From NCBI RefSeq assembly GCF_003627955.1, contig NZ_RBWS01000005.1, positions 248,001 through 312,000 on the forward strand: a DNA stretch of 64,000 bases, given 5' to 3'. The number at the start of each line of letters is the position of its first letter. Position 1 is the stretch's first letter. The notes under the pieces were generated by a model. That model searched no databases and had not been told where the DNA came from. It saw nothing but the letters and a program-made list of their open reading frames with translations. The position numbers and the translations under genes are program-made. Shown here one piece after another: positions 36,509-45,137 of this stretch. This DNA is from Sphingobacterium puteale (lineage in GTDB: Bacteria; Bacteroidota; Bacteroidia; Sphingobacteriales; Sphingobacteriaceae).

Positions 36509-39082
36509 CTATTTATTAATCTGAAAGGTTCTGATTCCGAATTTTGGCAGCTGCACCACGAAAGCTTTCCTATTCTCTGCCATCTTTCTAAAGGGAATAC
36601 TCCCCTTTTGCTCACCATTCAGCAGGACTTCCTGTAGCGAAGTCGCAGGAAATTTTATGGCGACAGTTGATGCGGCCTGTTTATTGCTCGTATTAAAGAG
36701 GCGTAAGCTAAGTTGTCCATGGTCCAGCTGCAAGGCCGATATCTCCAGCTGATCATCCGAGAGTGTGATCAGCTGACGATCTCTGAATTCCACATTGGGA
36801 TAATAGTACGCCAGCAGTGGTTCGTTCCAGGCATTGCTTCGGTCTGCGATACGCGCTATATTCCAATTCTTTTCATGTGGTATCAATGCATAGCGCATGT
36901 GTAAAGGTCCAGTGATCTTATAATCCATCCCCCACAATCCCAAACCCGAGTATTGTGCCGTCAGACTCAAAGGGAATTCCTTACCATGGACGTATGACCC
37001 TGTATGGTCGGTCATTACCGCGAGACCATATTGGCTATTTTCGTCAAAGAGGTCTACCCAGTTCAACACAACGTTGTTCTTAATCTGGTCCCACTGGCCA
37101 AAAAAGGTATCCTCTAAGCCGCTTTCAGTGACGTCAAAAGGAGCATTTTTGGCTATTCCCCCATGCTTTATAGTTGAGGGAAACATGACTTTCAACTTAT
37201 AGCGATCGTCCGTAAAAGCACGTCTATTGTCTGTCCATTTCTGTTGTTGCTTGTATTCACCGATCCCAACATTACCTTTCCAGTCGATGGACAGATCCAT
37301 ATCGATGCGTTGCTGTCCTGCTACTAGCGACAGTAACTGAACAAAAGGATGCCCATTGATATTCCCGGTTATTTTAACCGTTGTTTTCAACCCATCATCC
37401 TGTACGACAGTGAACGTTACGGGGCTATCCTTTGAAGAATAAAATTTCCCCTCTTCATAAAAATGCCCTGCAATTTCTCCCATCCGATACCCCCCATCTT
37501 GTGCAGCGAATTCCTTATGCTTTGCATATTTGGCAATCAGACTCCTGATTGTTCCACCCTGCTTTTTGTCCAGCACAATCTTGTACAATTCATTTTCGAG
37601 AATACAGTTGCCTTCGGTATCAAAGCGGACGATTTTTCGTCGTTCACCCGATTTAGATTGCCCCGGCTTAATGGGTTGAGCCGGCTTAAGCTGATACGTA
37701 GCATAGCCAAAGCCATTCACCTCTGCTTCAAATTCCAGGACCTTACCGAGATCCGTTTGGTAGCAATGAGCGGGCAGTACCTGCTGCTTTCCAGTCCACA
37801 CGGTGACATCATCCACATCTGCAGGTAAGCGCACCTGTACCCATTCCTTTCGGTGCCGGGCTAGCGTATTATAAACCCGGATATAGCCCAATTGCGAATT
37901 AGTACTCCGCGTGGAAGTGGCATAAGAAGCATTTGCCTGCTGGATCAATTGATCCGCAATGTTCAAGGTATTGTTGGTCCAGTTCTCGATCGCCTGCGCC
38001 CAAGTCTGCTCCTGATGCAACTTATTGTAAGGCACAATCCAGGAATCATGGTGCTGAGCCATCATCAAGGTTCGCCAGGCTTCGTCAAGGCGCTTACCAT
38101 CCGGCACAAAGCCATGATCCATAAAAGCCATGGCTCCGATTTTTTCAGCTTGCAGTATCCTGTTTTCCGCTTGGCGCACCTGTTGTGCAATGCGTTGCAG
38201 CACTTGGCTACCCCACATTAAGTTGACCAAAATGTCCTCCTGCCCCATTTTCCAGGTTGGCACAGCTCGTCCAGCTGGGATCGACCGAAAATATTCCGTC
38301 CAGGTGCTGTAACGCACATTATTTTTCACCTGTTCGCCCGTTCCTATCCACGGACCATTTTTCCATCCGGCATCCTGATAGCACATACCGACTGGATTCA
38401 TAATTCCAGCTTCATAACAACTCTTCCAATAGTCTACAGTATTGATCCAGGCCGTAGTCTGCCAGGTGGAGTTTTTTTCAAAAGCCTCATTTGCATAACG
38501 GGGTACCGTAAGGATTGCCGTACCATCAGGTCCTTCCCAATTCAGAAATTGACCACCATGTGCCCTGATGTAGCCTCCCCAGCAGGTATTTGGAGTTTTA
38601 AGTACCGCATACTGAAATCCGAATTGCCTGAGGATCTGAGGTAGACTGCTTGTAAAGCAAGGCTCTTCCGTAGCATAGGTTGTAAAGTTGATTTCTGGAA
38701 AATGCGATTGATATTTGGCCATGCCATAAGTAAATTGGCGAATGATACTTTCACCAGAGATATTATACAGATAAGGTTGCGCATAAGTTGGATTTGTAAA
38801 ATCCAGACGTGGATCCTTCGCCCATTCCTTCATGCGTGCATAGCCAGCAGGATCCTTAACCTTGACTGTATCCCAGGTCTCCGGTTCGATCTCAAGTCCG
38901 ATTCGCCAGCTTGGCTCCCCTTCCAGGTGGTCGAGCATAAATGTCGTTACCCAAAGTGGGTAGTGTCCGTAAACCCCGCCGTGATAACCATCGACAAAGT
39001 AAGCTTGCTGTTGTCCCTTTAGTCCAGCTGCTGACACCAACACAAGGACCAAAATAACTGCTATTTTTTTCAACCCGGTCAT
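36509..39082 (-). CDS. GH38-like alpha-mannosidase-family protein (divergent active site)
   Basis: An 857-residue exported protein; signal peptide residues 1-23. The N-terminal domain reads F-V-D-G-Y-H-G-G-V-Y-G-H-Y-P and E-I-E-P-E-T-W, followed by E-E-P-C-F-T-S-S-L-P-Q-I-L. The middle domain has M-A-Q-H-H-D-S-W, matching the Q-H-H-D motif of GH38, and a beta-sandwich C-terminus follows. The classical GH38 nucleophile motif (D-P-F-G) and the H-x-D zinc motif are not seen in their usual form. It is therefore GH38-related but of uncertain specificity. It lies 4 bp after the SGNH hydrolase gene and 23 bp before the GH92 gene. Confidence 0.8.
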   Translation of the reverse strand: MTGLKKIAVILVLVLVSAAGLKGQQQAYFVDGYHGGVYGHYPLWVTTFMLDHLEGEPSWRIGLEIEPETWDTVKVKDPAGYARMKEWAKDPRLDFTNPTYAQPYLYNISGESIIRQFTYGMAKYQSHFPEINFTTYATEEPCFTSSLPQILRQFGFQYAVLKTPNTCWGGYIRAHGGQFLNWEGPDGTAILTVPRYANEAFEKNSTWQTTAWINTVDYWKSCYEAGIMNPVGMCYQDAGWKNGPWIGTGEQVKNNVRYSTWTEYFRSIPAGRAVPTWKMGQEDILVNLMWGSQVLQRIAQQVRQAENRILQAEKIGAMAFMDHGFVPDGKRLDEAWRTLMMAQHHDSWIVPYNKLHQEQTWAQAIENWTNNTLNIADQLIQQANASYATSTRSTNSQLGYIRVYNTLARHRKEWVQVRLPADVDDVTVWTGKQQVLPAHCYQTDLGKVLEFEAEVNGFGYATYQLKPAQPIKPGQSKSGERRKIVRFDTEGNCILENELYKIVLDKKQGGTIRSLIAKYAKHKEFAAQDGGYRMGEIAGHFYEEGKFYSSKDSPVTFTVVQDDGLKTTVKITGNINGHPFVQLLSLVAGQQRIDMDLSIDWKGNVGIGEYKQQQKWTDNRRAFTDDRYKLKVMFPSTIKHGGIAKNAPFDVTESGLEDTFFGQWDQIKNNVVLNWVDLFDENSQYGLAVMTDHTGSYVHGKEFPLSLTAQYSGLGLWGMDYKITGPLHMRYALIPHEKNWNIARIADRSNAWNEPLLAYYYPNVEFRDRQLITLSDDQLEISALQLDHGQLSLRLFNTSNKQAASTVAIKFPATSLQEVLLNGEQKGSIPFRKMAENRKAFVVQLPKFGIRTFQINK

Positions 39083-39086
39083 GCCA

Positions 39087-40496
39087 TTATTTTTTCAGCT
39101 GCACAAGACGCACAGACCGTTTAACAGGTTGATTTACTTCATTCATCCGCTGCTGCAGATCATCAATTTGGCTTTGCCAGGCCGCGCGTACTTCAGGATA
39201 CATCGCCTTGGCATAGAGATCTCTTTTTGCACGCAACCAACCATCTGCGGCCACATGTTGGTCCATGACCTCGATTGCCTTTCGATTGTCGGCATTCAAC
39301 AATCCTTTTGGGAGAAAAAAATTATACTGCACCCAGGCCAGATCACGGAAGCGGCGTTCAATCTCCCAGCGTTCTTCATTGAGAAACATCACTTTCAAGG
39401 CCTGCTGATATTGGGGCGTCCGTGTCTGATTCGCCAGATTGATTCCTTTGTCGAGATCCGCAGCAGACCATATACCGATTTCCTGATCGTCAATCCATAA
39501 GGTGTACTTTCCTTTAAGTCCCTTTACCTGCAATATTTCCTGATTCATTTCTTCCATAAAAGGAACGATATTAACAGCATCGTGCTGGCTATATTTAGCT
39601 CCCCAGCCTCTAGCGACTGTATCCATGGGATAAGGCAGTGCCGCCGCGAGATAATCAAAACTGAGGTTATTTCCAGCCTTTTTGATATTTTCAACCCCAC
39701 AGTTCTTTGCTTCTATCACACGTTGTTTTGTCGCGTCAATCCCCACTGTGGCTACCCCCTGACCGGCAAATCCCTGTGCTTTCAAGAATAAGTAAGCCAT
39801 GACCATATGTCCATTATTATCCGGGTGTACACGGTCACTTCCCGATATGGTGAAGGACGGATCCTTTTGCTGAAAATTCGCATTGATTGCGCTGATCGGC
39901 TGATTGAAATCATAGAATTCCCAGCCATTGCTTTTGGCCGATTCACGCTGAAAATCAACAATGCGTTTCATAGCCTTGTTTTTATTTTTAAAGGGCTTAT
40001 TATCCTTGATCACCACATTTTCATCATAAGGAGTGCTTCCAAGCAATACCAGGCGGGTATCGACCAACCCTTTGTATCGTTTTTCCATTTCTTTATACCC
40101 ATCATACGACTCTTTTACCTTGGTATCAGCAAAAATCTCCGGCTGGTCACCATTATATTCAAAATAACCTGAATCGTTCATACCGAAAGTCGTGATCAAT
40201 ACTGTAGGTTGCTTGCTGAAGACATCGCCATCCAATCTTCGAAGCATATCGACCACCCGATCCCCACCGATCCCAGCGTTGAATACTTTCAAATTCATTT
40301 CGGGAAAACGTGTGAGGTAATACAGCCAGATATAAGCGTGGTAATGTCCACCATCCGTAATACTATTTCCCAAAAAGACCACGCGATCGCCATCCTTAAA
40401 GGGTGAAATTTGTTGCGCAACAGTCCGGAGAGCTGTTCCCAAAGAGACGACAACGATGAATCCTGCCAAAAAGATTTTTCTAGAATAATTTCCCAT
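39087..40496 (-). CDS. SGNH/GDSL hydrolase, first gene of the PUL
   Basis: A 469-residue exported SGNH hydrolase; the signal peptide ends near V-A-Q-Q. The four SGNH blocks are present: G-N-S-I-T-D-G-G (nucleophile Ser), I-G-G-D-R (Gly), G-M-N-D-S (Asn), and D-R-V-H-P-D-N-N-G-H (Asp-His). Such PUL enzymes are usually carbohydrate esterases that remove acetyl or acyl groups; a C-terminal helical region from about 290 is of unknown use. It leads the operon, so the PUL promoter should lie in 40497-40600. I did not recognise exact -33/-7 elements there. Confidence 0.88.
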   Translation of the reverse strand: MGNYSRKIFLAGFIVVVSLGTALRTVAQQISPFKDGDRVVFLGNSITDGGHYHAYIWLYYLTRFPEMNLKVFNAGIGGDRVVDMLRRLDGDVFSKQPTVLITTFGMNDSGYFEYNGDQPEIFADTKVKESYDGYKEMEKRYKGLVDTRLVLLGSTPYDENVVIKDNKPFKNKNKAMKRIVDFQRESAKSNGWEFYDFNQPISAINANFQQKDPSFTISGSDRVHPDNNGHMVMAYLFLKAQGFAGQGVATVGIDATKQRVIEAKNCGVENIKKAGNNLSFDYLAAALPYPMDTVARGWGAKYSQHDAVNIVPFMEEMNQEILQVKGLKGKYTLWIDDQEIGIWSAADLDKGINLANQTRTPQYQQALKVMFLNEERWEIERRFRDLAWVQYNFFLPKGLLNADNRKAIEVMDQHVAADGWLRAKRDLYAKAMYPEVRAAWQSQIDDLQQRMNEVNQPVKRSVRLVQLKK

Positions 40497-40600
40497 AAGA
40501 TTAAAATTGTATCAGGTTGACGATAGCTAAAACGTAAAAATAGATTTATCAAATTGGTATTGGTTCTATCGGCATTCCCTTGGAAACAAATGTATAACGC

Positions 40601-40634
40601 AAGAGCCCTACTTGCAGCTGCAAGTAGGGCTCTT
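40601..40634. terminator. Perfect 34-bp palindrome between DUF6377 regulator and PUL
   Basis: Arms aagagccctacttgcag (40601-40617) and its exact complement (40618-40634) meet with no spacer; in RNA a stem of about 14 bp with a 6-nt loop would form. It lies 88 bp beyond the regulator stop and 105 bp before the SGNH hydrolase start. It is most simply a terminator for the regulator gene, though no T-run follows. A role as operator for the PUL cannot be ruled out. Confidence 0.6.
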
Positions 40635-40721
40635 AGTAAACGATTAAAACACAGAAATCAAACTAAAGCACTAAAAAACAATAATTTACAAATAAGCAAG
40701 CAAAGTGTTTTGGTAAATGAT

Positions 40722-42368
40722 TTAGAATTGATTTGGGGATACTGCGCCCAGTTTTCGTACTTTTTCTTCGAAATGTTCAGCATCATTGATCGCCTTACTC
40801 TTTACTTTGCTTTTATAGTTATAGATGGTTTGCATCGAATAACGTAGAAATATAGCGATCTGGTTGACATCAGATATTCCCAATCGAATCAGCGCAAAAA
40901 TGCGGAGCTCGGTATTGAGTTTATCCTTTTTCAGCTGGTACTGTTCATCCGGCCGGAGGAGGCTGTTAAATTCATCAACAAATTTGGGATATACCTCTAG
41001 AAACGTACGGTCAAAATCAGTATAAAGATCCTGTGCATATTTTTCAAGTGATGCATTGGAGGAGGTAAGTTGCTGCAGGTCCTCGAGCTGGCGGCTTTTG
41101 ACTTTACGGTACACATTTTTCCTGAAATCATCTAATTTGTCCAGATATACCGCACACTGATTGAGGTAATAGCCGATATAACGTTCACGCACGAGATTGG
41201 CCTCGTCCAGTTTATGGTTGACGAGCGTCAGTTGCTCATTGGTCATATTGAGTTTCTTTCGAGCACGGGATACGATCCTCATCTGTTTAAATAAGAAATA
41301 GAGTGTGAGGATCAAAATAATCGCAAATATGCTGATTACGATCGCGTACAGACGTAGGTTTTTCCGTTGTTGGTCGATCTTGGCAAGATAGGTCGCTTCG
41401 ATAATAGGCTGCGTACGAGCGATCACGGTATTGCGGAAGCGCGAATTGTAGTAATTGGCATCATCCAGGGCAGCCTGAATATAGGTAAAAGCCCTGTTTA
41501 CATCCCCTTTTTTGTTCAAGTAAATCGCCAAAGTCAATAAGGACTCGTTTTCCTTAATCGCCAGTCGGACATCTGTAATTGCGGCCATGGCCAGATATTG
41601 CTCGGTCAGTTGTGTCTCACCCAGATCTTTAGCGATCATCGCAAGACCCATGGCAGACATTCCATAACCGTGTGTATCAATTTTTTCCTTTTTAAATAAA
41701 TGCAACTGAATATCCCTAGACTCTTTGAACATACCCGCTGCTTTGAGTTTAAATGATTTCTCCTTGAGGTACATATCCGAATTTGGACCAAGCAGTCCCA
41801 TGAGACTATTCCTAGATTTTGCGATTTCGCTTTCGTACTGCCTATTGTAATTATCGTGGTCAGTATATTTGATCAAATTTTCATAATAACGGATAGTGCT
41901 CCATTGGTAGAGGACCTTCAGGTGCTGAGGCAGTCCATTATAATCGATTTGCTTCAGTACATCCCATGCCTGGGTAAACAATCCAGAGATGGAAAGAACA
42001 AAAGCCAATTTGACTTGGCTTTCTGTCATGAGCATCTTATCGTTAAGCTGGTTGGCTATCGCAATATTGCCGTCTATATAAGCCAATGAAGAGTCACAGT
42101 TTAAGGTTTGGTATTCAAAAATTAGCTGATTTTGGATCTCATAGCGATCTTTGGCTGTTGAATGGTTTCTCAACCGACCTTTGATTGAATCAATCTGACG
42201 AATCTTGGCATCTAAATAAACTGTCCGATTATCTATAGTTTTATCCAAGACTTGCAATAAGGAATCTACTTTGGTCGCGTGCAGTGCTGTACTGTAAGCT
42301 ATCGCAAAAATGCATAGAAGAATAAGTTGTCTCGCTTTCACTAGGTTATTATAATTGATCACCGTCAC
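40722..42368 (-). CDS. DUF6377-type membrane regulator of the PUL
   Basis: A 548-residue protein with a hydrophobic N-terminal signal (residues 13-30), a helical TPR-like sensing region (about 35-330), one transmembrane helix (338-360), a coiled coil, and a C-terminal region. The last 60 residues resemble a LuxR-like HTH: L-R-I-F-A-L-I-R-L-G-I, then I-A-I-F-L-R-Y-S and Q-T-I-Y-N-Y-K-S-K-V-K-S-K. This matches the DUF6377 group found beside Bacteroidota PULs and thought to control them. It is transcribed toward the PUL, 225 bp upstream of it, separated by a strong palindrome. The ligand is presumably a mannose-containing oligosaccharide (inference). Confidence 0.8.
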   Translation of the reverse strand: MTVINYNNLVKARQLILLCIFAIAYSTALHATKVDSLLQVLDKTIDNRTVYLDAKIRQIDSIKGRLRNHSTAKDRYEIQNQLIFEYQTLNCDSSLAYIDGNIAIANQLNDKMLMTESQVKLAFVLSISGLFTQAWDVLKQIDYNGLPQHLKVLYQWSTIRYYENLIKYTDHDNYNRQYESEIAKSRNSLMGLLGPNSDMYLKEKSFKLKAAGMFKESRDIQLHLFKKEKIDTHGYGMSAMGLAMIAKDLGETQLTEQYLAMAAITDVRLAIKENESLLTLAIYLNKKGDVNRAFTYIQAALDDANYYNSRFRNTVIARTQPIIEATYLAKIDQQRKNLRLYAIVISIFAIILILTLYFLFKQMRIVSRARKKLNMTNEQLTLVNHKLDEANLVRERYIGYYLNQCAVYLDKLDDFRKNVYRKVKSRQLEDLQQLTSSNASLEKYAQDLYTDFDRTFLEVYPKFVDEFNSLLRPDEQYQLKKDKLNTELRIFALIRLGISDVNQIAIFLRYSMQTIYNYKSKVKSKAINDAEHFEEKVRKLGAVSPNQF

Positions 42369-42604
42369 TCAAATATAAACAAAAATTCATTGGTGAAAAC
42401 CCAAGTTTATATAGTTAACTTTATTGTTGCATTAAAAGTAGCACGTGATGAAACAAACACTGATGATATTAAACAATTATATCCAAGACCTTAGACCTGA
42501 ACTCTATACCGAATATCCCCGACGGTTTAGGGTGAAATAACAGATGGTTTGGCGTGTTCCACTTATGGTCCATGACTGTTATTGCATCCTGAAACTCATC
42601 ACTT

Positions 42605-43126
42605 TCATTTTTTTTCCTCGTAAAATTTTTGAATTCTCCTTAAATAAGTAATCGATTTAGGCGGAGGGATGCTATCCCCAAACTCTTCATGTATATAGTA
42701 AATGGCACTTTTTTCACCAAGCTCATGAGCCTTAAGCAGGTAAAATAGGGCTTGATTCCGCGAGATGCTATCCCTGCCCGCAACCTCGACTCCGTCTATT
42801 GTCCCTTTCCATGTAAGTATATCATATAAGTTCAAGTATGCCTCAGGACATTGGTGCTTGTTAGCCATTAGAAGCGTATAATAATATTCATCTGGAGTCA
42901 AGAGCATGTTACTATGAGCTATTGTATGATATGCGTCAAAATCACCTACATTAATAGCTCTACGCCAAAGCGAATCTAACATCTCTTTGGGTAACATCAT
43001 ATCCTTCCAGGGCTGATCAATGACTCTTTCTTTTGTTTTTTCAGCATGATGACTACAGCAGTAGAAAAACACACAAAAAACAACGGTAAAAAATTGTAAA
43101 ATCTTTATCTCTATTTTCTTTCTCAT
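42605..43126 (-). CDS. Hypothetical lipoprotein
   Basis: A 173-residue protein not recognised. The hydrophobic N-terminus ends in F-Y-C-C-S, fitting a lipoprotein signal. The body contains short helical repeats and the segment L-F-Y-L-L-K-A-H-E-L-G-E-K-S-A, which looks like one Sel1- or TPR-like repeat. It is next to another small lipoprotein gene on the same strand, 68 bp away. The role is unknown. Confidence 0.55.
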   Translation of the reverse strand: MRKKIEIKILQFFTVVFCVFFYCCSHHAEKTKERVIDQPWKDMMLPKEMLDSLWRRAINVGDFDAYHTIAHSNMLLTPDEYYYTLLMANKHQCPEAYLNLYDILTWKGTIDGVEVAGRDSISRNQALFYLLKAHELGEKSAIYYIHEEFGDSIPPPKSITYLRRIQKFYEEKK

Positions 43127-43194
43127 AACTGAATAACCATTTTATTTTTTAAGCACTTCGCTCCCCGCTTATCCTCAAGTTTCATCGACCGCAC

Positions 43195-43749
43195 TCACTT
43201 TACCCTCGGATCATTAAACATTACTTTTTTCATATAGTTGCTTTTTCCACTCGCAGCAAGAGCTGCCGAATCTAGCGAAATGTAATTAGCAAAAAAAGAA
43301 ATCAGTTCAGGAGAAGCTTCATACACCAAATAATTAAGTCTTAAAGTTTTGTTATCTGGATTCAAGCATAATTGACACAAGGATTTTTTATGATCAAAAA
43401 ACTCAATCTCTAGATTTGAGCAATAATTATGTTTGTACAAGACATCATTCATTTCAGGTTTATACCGCTTTAAACTAGCCATTTTATTTAAGAGAATATT
43501 CCATTTCGCTAATGGAACTGTATCATTCTTGGCGACAAAAAAGTCAGCCGCATGATGTCTATAAGAATCACCCAAGTATCTTTCTTGACCATACTGTTCA
43601 TCAACAAACTCTCGACTGAACAAAATCCGTAATTCCTTTTCACGCTGTTTTTCTTTGGAACCGCAAGAAAAAAGCAACATTGACATACAACAAAGTGCAA
43701 CAAAAATTAAACAGTACTTTGGTTTTATGAACATATTAGTCTTTATCAT
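43195..43749 (-). CDS. Hypothetical lipoprotein
   Basis: A 184-residue lipoprotein not recognised. The signal segment ends L-L-F-S-C-G-S, a good lipobox. The mature part is charged and has no clear repeat or catalytic motif. A second in-frame ATG at 43734 would shorten the N-region by five residues. The gene sits upstream of the previous lipoprotein gene and may be co-transcribed with it. A perfect 8+8-bp inverted repeat lies about 40 bp before its start. Confidence 0.55.
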   Translation of the reverse strand: MIKTNMFIKPKYCLIFVALCCMSMLLFSCGSKEKQREKELRILFSREFVDEQYGQERYLGDSYRHHAADFFVAKNDTVPLAKWNILLNKMASLKRYKPEMNDVLYKHNYCSNLEIEFFDHKKSLCQLCLNPDNKTLRLNYLVYEASPELISFFANYISLDSAALAASGKSNYMKKVMFNDPRVK

Positions 43750-43790
43750 GCTTCGACGAAAGTAATAAATTCTGATTTTAAATGACTACA

Positions 43791-43809
43791 TTAATAAGGT
43801 GCTTATTAA
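43791..43809. promoter_or_regulatory. Inverted repeat TTAATAAG-GTG-CTTATTAA
   Basis: A perfect 8-bp inverted repeat with 3-bp centre lies 42 bp before the lipoprotein start at 43749 and 152 bp before the Crp/Fnr start. Its size and position suit a dimeric repressor or activator site. The binding protein is unknown. Confidence 0.4.
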
Positions 43810-43910
43810 AATAGAGATGTAATATTTCATCCAATTCCACACATTCAGAAGTTAAAACATTATATACTTTTTTTATAGCAGACAAAATAGGAATTTAAAG
43901 GAATAGATAA

Positions 43911-43918
43911 TACCTTTG
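43911..43918 (+). promoter_or_regulatory. Candidate Bacteroidota -7 element for the Crp/Fnr gene
   Basis: The octamer TACCTTTG matches the phylum's -7 consensus TAnnTTTG exactly and lies 42 bp before the ATG at 43961. I see no clear -33 TTG at the right spacing, so this rests on one element. Confidence 0.4.
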
Positions 43919-43960
43919 AACAGACAACAGTAGACAGTTCCCTATACGAATCAGACCTTG

Positions 43961-44659
43961 ATGAAATCAAAAAAAGCAAATACCTGCGACCACTCTTGCC
44001 TTATGTGCCGTTATGTTTTACGCGATTGGCTTGGACAGATTGACCTGCAACGAAAAAATATTAAATTAAAAAAAGGGGAACAGTTTATTATTGAGGGAGA
44101 ATCTGTTCGGGGTATCTACTTTGTGCAATCGGGGCTTGTTAAAGTGCACCGCAATCTTGGAGATAAGGAAACTATCGTACGTTTTGCAAAAAAAGGTGAC
44201 ATCGTGGGACATCGGGGCATTGCTTCAGAACCGACCTTTTATCCTGTTTCGGCAACTGCCCTTGAGGTTAGCCAGGTGTGTTTTGTTGAGTTACCATTTT
44301 TTCTGTCTACGCTTCGTATCAATCCGGAATTGAGTTATCGTTTGATGTTATTTTTTGCCGACGAATTGCATCTTTCAGAACAAAAGATGGCTAACCTGGC
44401 TCAACTTTCTGTCAAAAATCGGCTGGCATGGAGTCTACTGCTGCTCCACCGTATTTTTGGTGGGGAGACCGAGGACGGAGATATTGGACTTGCACTGAGC
44501 AAAAAAGACCTTGCTTCGTACGTAGGGACTACCTATGAGACCTTTTATCGGATGCTCGGGGAGCTCGTAGCGATTGGGGCCATCACAGTGGACGGAAAGA
44601 AAATTTTCATTAAAGATTTCCAGCAGCTAAACAGATTAGCTTCTGAACAAGGAGTATAA
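43961..44659 (+). CDS. Crp/Fnr family regulator with FNR-like cysteines
   Basis: A 232-residue regulator: cyclic-nucleotide-type beta roll (about 25-120), dimer helix, and C-terminal HTH with L-S-K-K-D-L-A-S-Y-V-G-T-T-Y-E-T-F-Y-R. The N-terminus carries Cys9, Cys13 and Cys16, and Cys107 lies in the beta roll. E. coli FNR binds an oxygen-sensitive 4Fe-4S cluster with three N-terminal cysteines plus one near residue 122, so this could be a cluster-binding oxygen or NO sensor (inference). I start at ATG 43961 rather than the TTG before it. It is convergent with the nir operon, and TGAT-N4-ATCA sites occur before nirB, cobA and the NEW3 operon. Confidence 0.88.
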   Translation: MKSKKANTCDHSCLMCRYVLRDWLGQIDLQRKNIKLKKGEQFIIEGESVRGIYFVQSGLVKVHRNLGDKETIVRFAKKGDIVGHRGIASEPTFYPVSATALEVSQVCFVELPFFLSTLRINPELSYRLMLFFADELHLSEQKMANLAQLSVKNRLAWSLLLLHRIFGGETEDGDIGLALSKKDLASYVGTTYETFYRMLGELVAIGAITVDGKKIFIKDFQQLNRLASEQGV

Positions 44660-44698
44660 AAAAGGGGAGCCAACAACTTGGATGATCTTGTACTCCCC
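44660..44698 (-). terminator. Terminator of the nir operon
   Basis: On the minus strand, ggggag pairs with ctcccc and an inner acaa pairs with ttgt, followed directly by a run of six T. It lies between the convergent Crp/Fnr stop and the small envelope-protein stop, and would end the nir transcript. Confidence 0.5.
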
Positions 44699-44730
44699 GG
44701 CGTAAATATTTCCCAATCTATACGTCAACG

Positions 44731-45123
44731 TTAAAATTTGTACCCCATGCCGATTCCCAATTTCCATTTTCCATCTGAAGTACTGGTTTTTGCATTATAA
44801 AAAGCAGGCAACTGGATGGCCATATGCCTGAACACCGCGGTTAAGCCCAAGCCCAATGTCGGTGTGATCAAGGAATTTTTTGGTTTTCCGGCATCAACCT
44901 TATCTTCCCTGAGTTTTAAACTCGGCATGAAGCCGAATAAAATGCTGCTCTTTGGTGCAAAAGTATATTTGATTGAAGGTCCTGTACAGTTTATATACCC
45001 GCCATGATCGGCATATCCGGCCACGACAATACCTTCGAACAAACTCCCCTTCACTGCCTTTTCCTGCCCCAAAGCACTATAGCCGATAGCCAGCGATAGG
45101 AACAGCACGAATAGTTGTTTCAT
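44731..45123 (-). CDS. Small exported envelope protein, last gene of nir cluster
   Basis: A 130-residue protein with a signal peptide (cleavage near S-A-L-G-Q). The mature part of about 110 residues is Gly-rich with alternating strands and ends in G-M-G-Y-K-F. That terminal aromatic residue is typical of outer-membrane beta-barrels, yet the length would give only a few strands. It may be an outer-membrane protein fragment or a small barrel. I use the ATG at 45123, not the one 9 bp upstream. It is 15 bp after the nitrite/formate channel gene, probably the same operon. Its function is unknown. Confidence 0.6.
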   Translation of the reverse strand: MKQLFVLFLSLAIGYSALGQEKAVKGSLFEGIVVAGYADHGGYINCTGPSIKYTFAPKSSILFGFMPSLKLREDKVDAGKPKNSLITPTLGLGLTAVFRHMAIQLPAFYNAKTSTSDGKWKLGIGMGYKF

Positions 45124-45137
45124 TTTATACATAAAAA

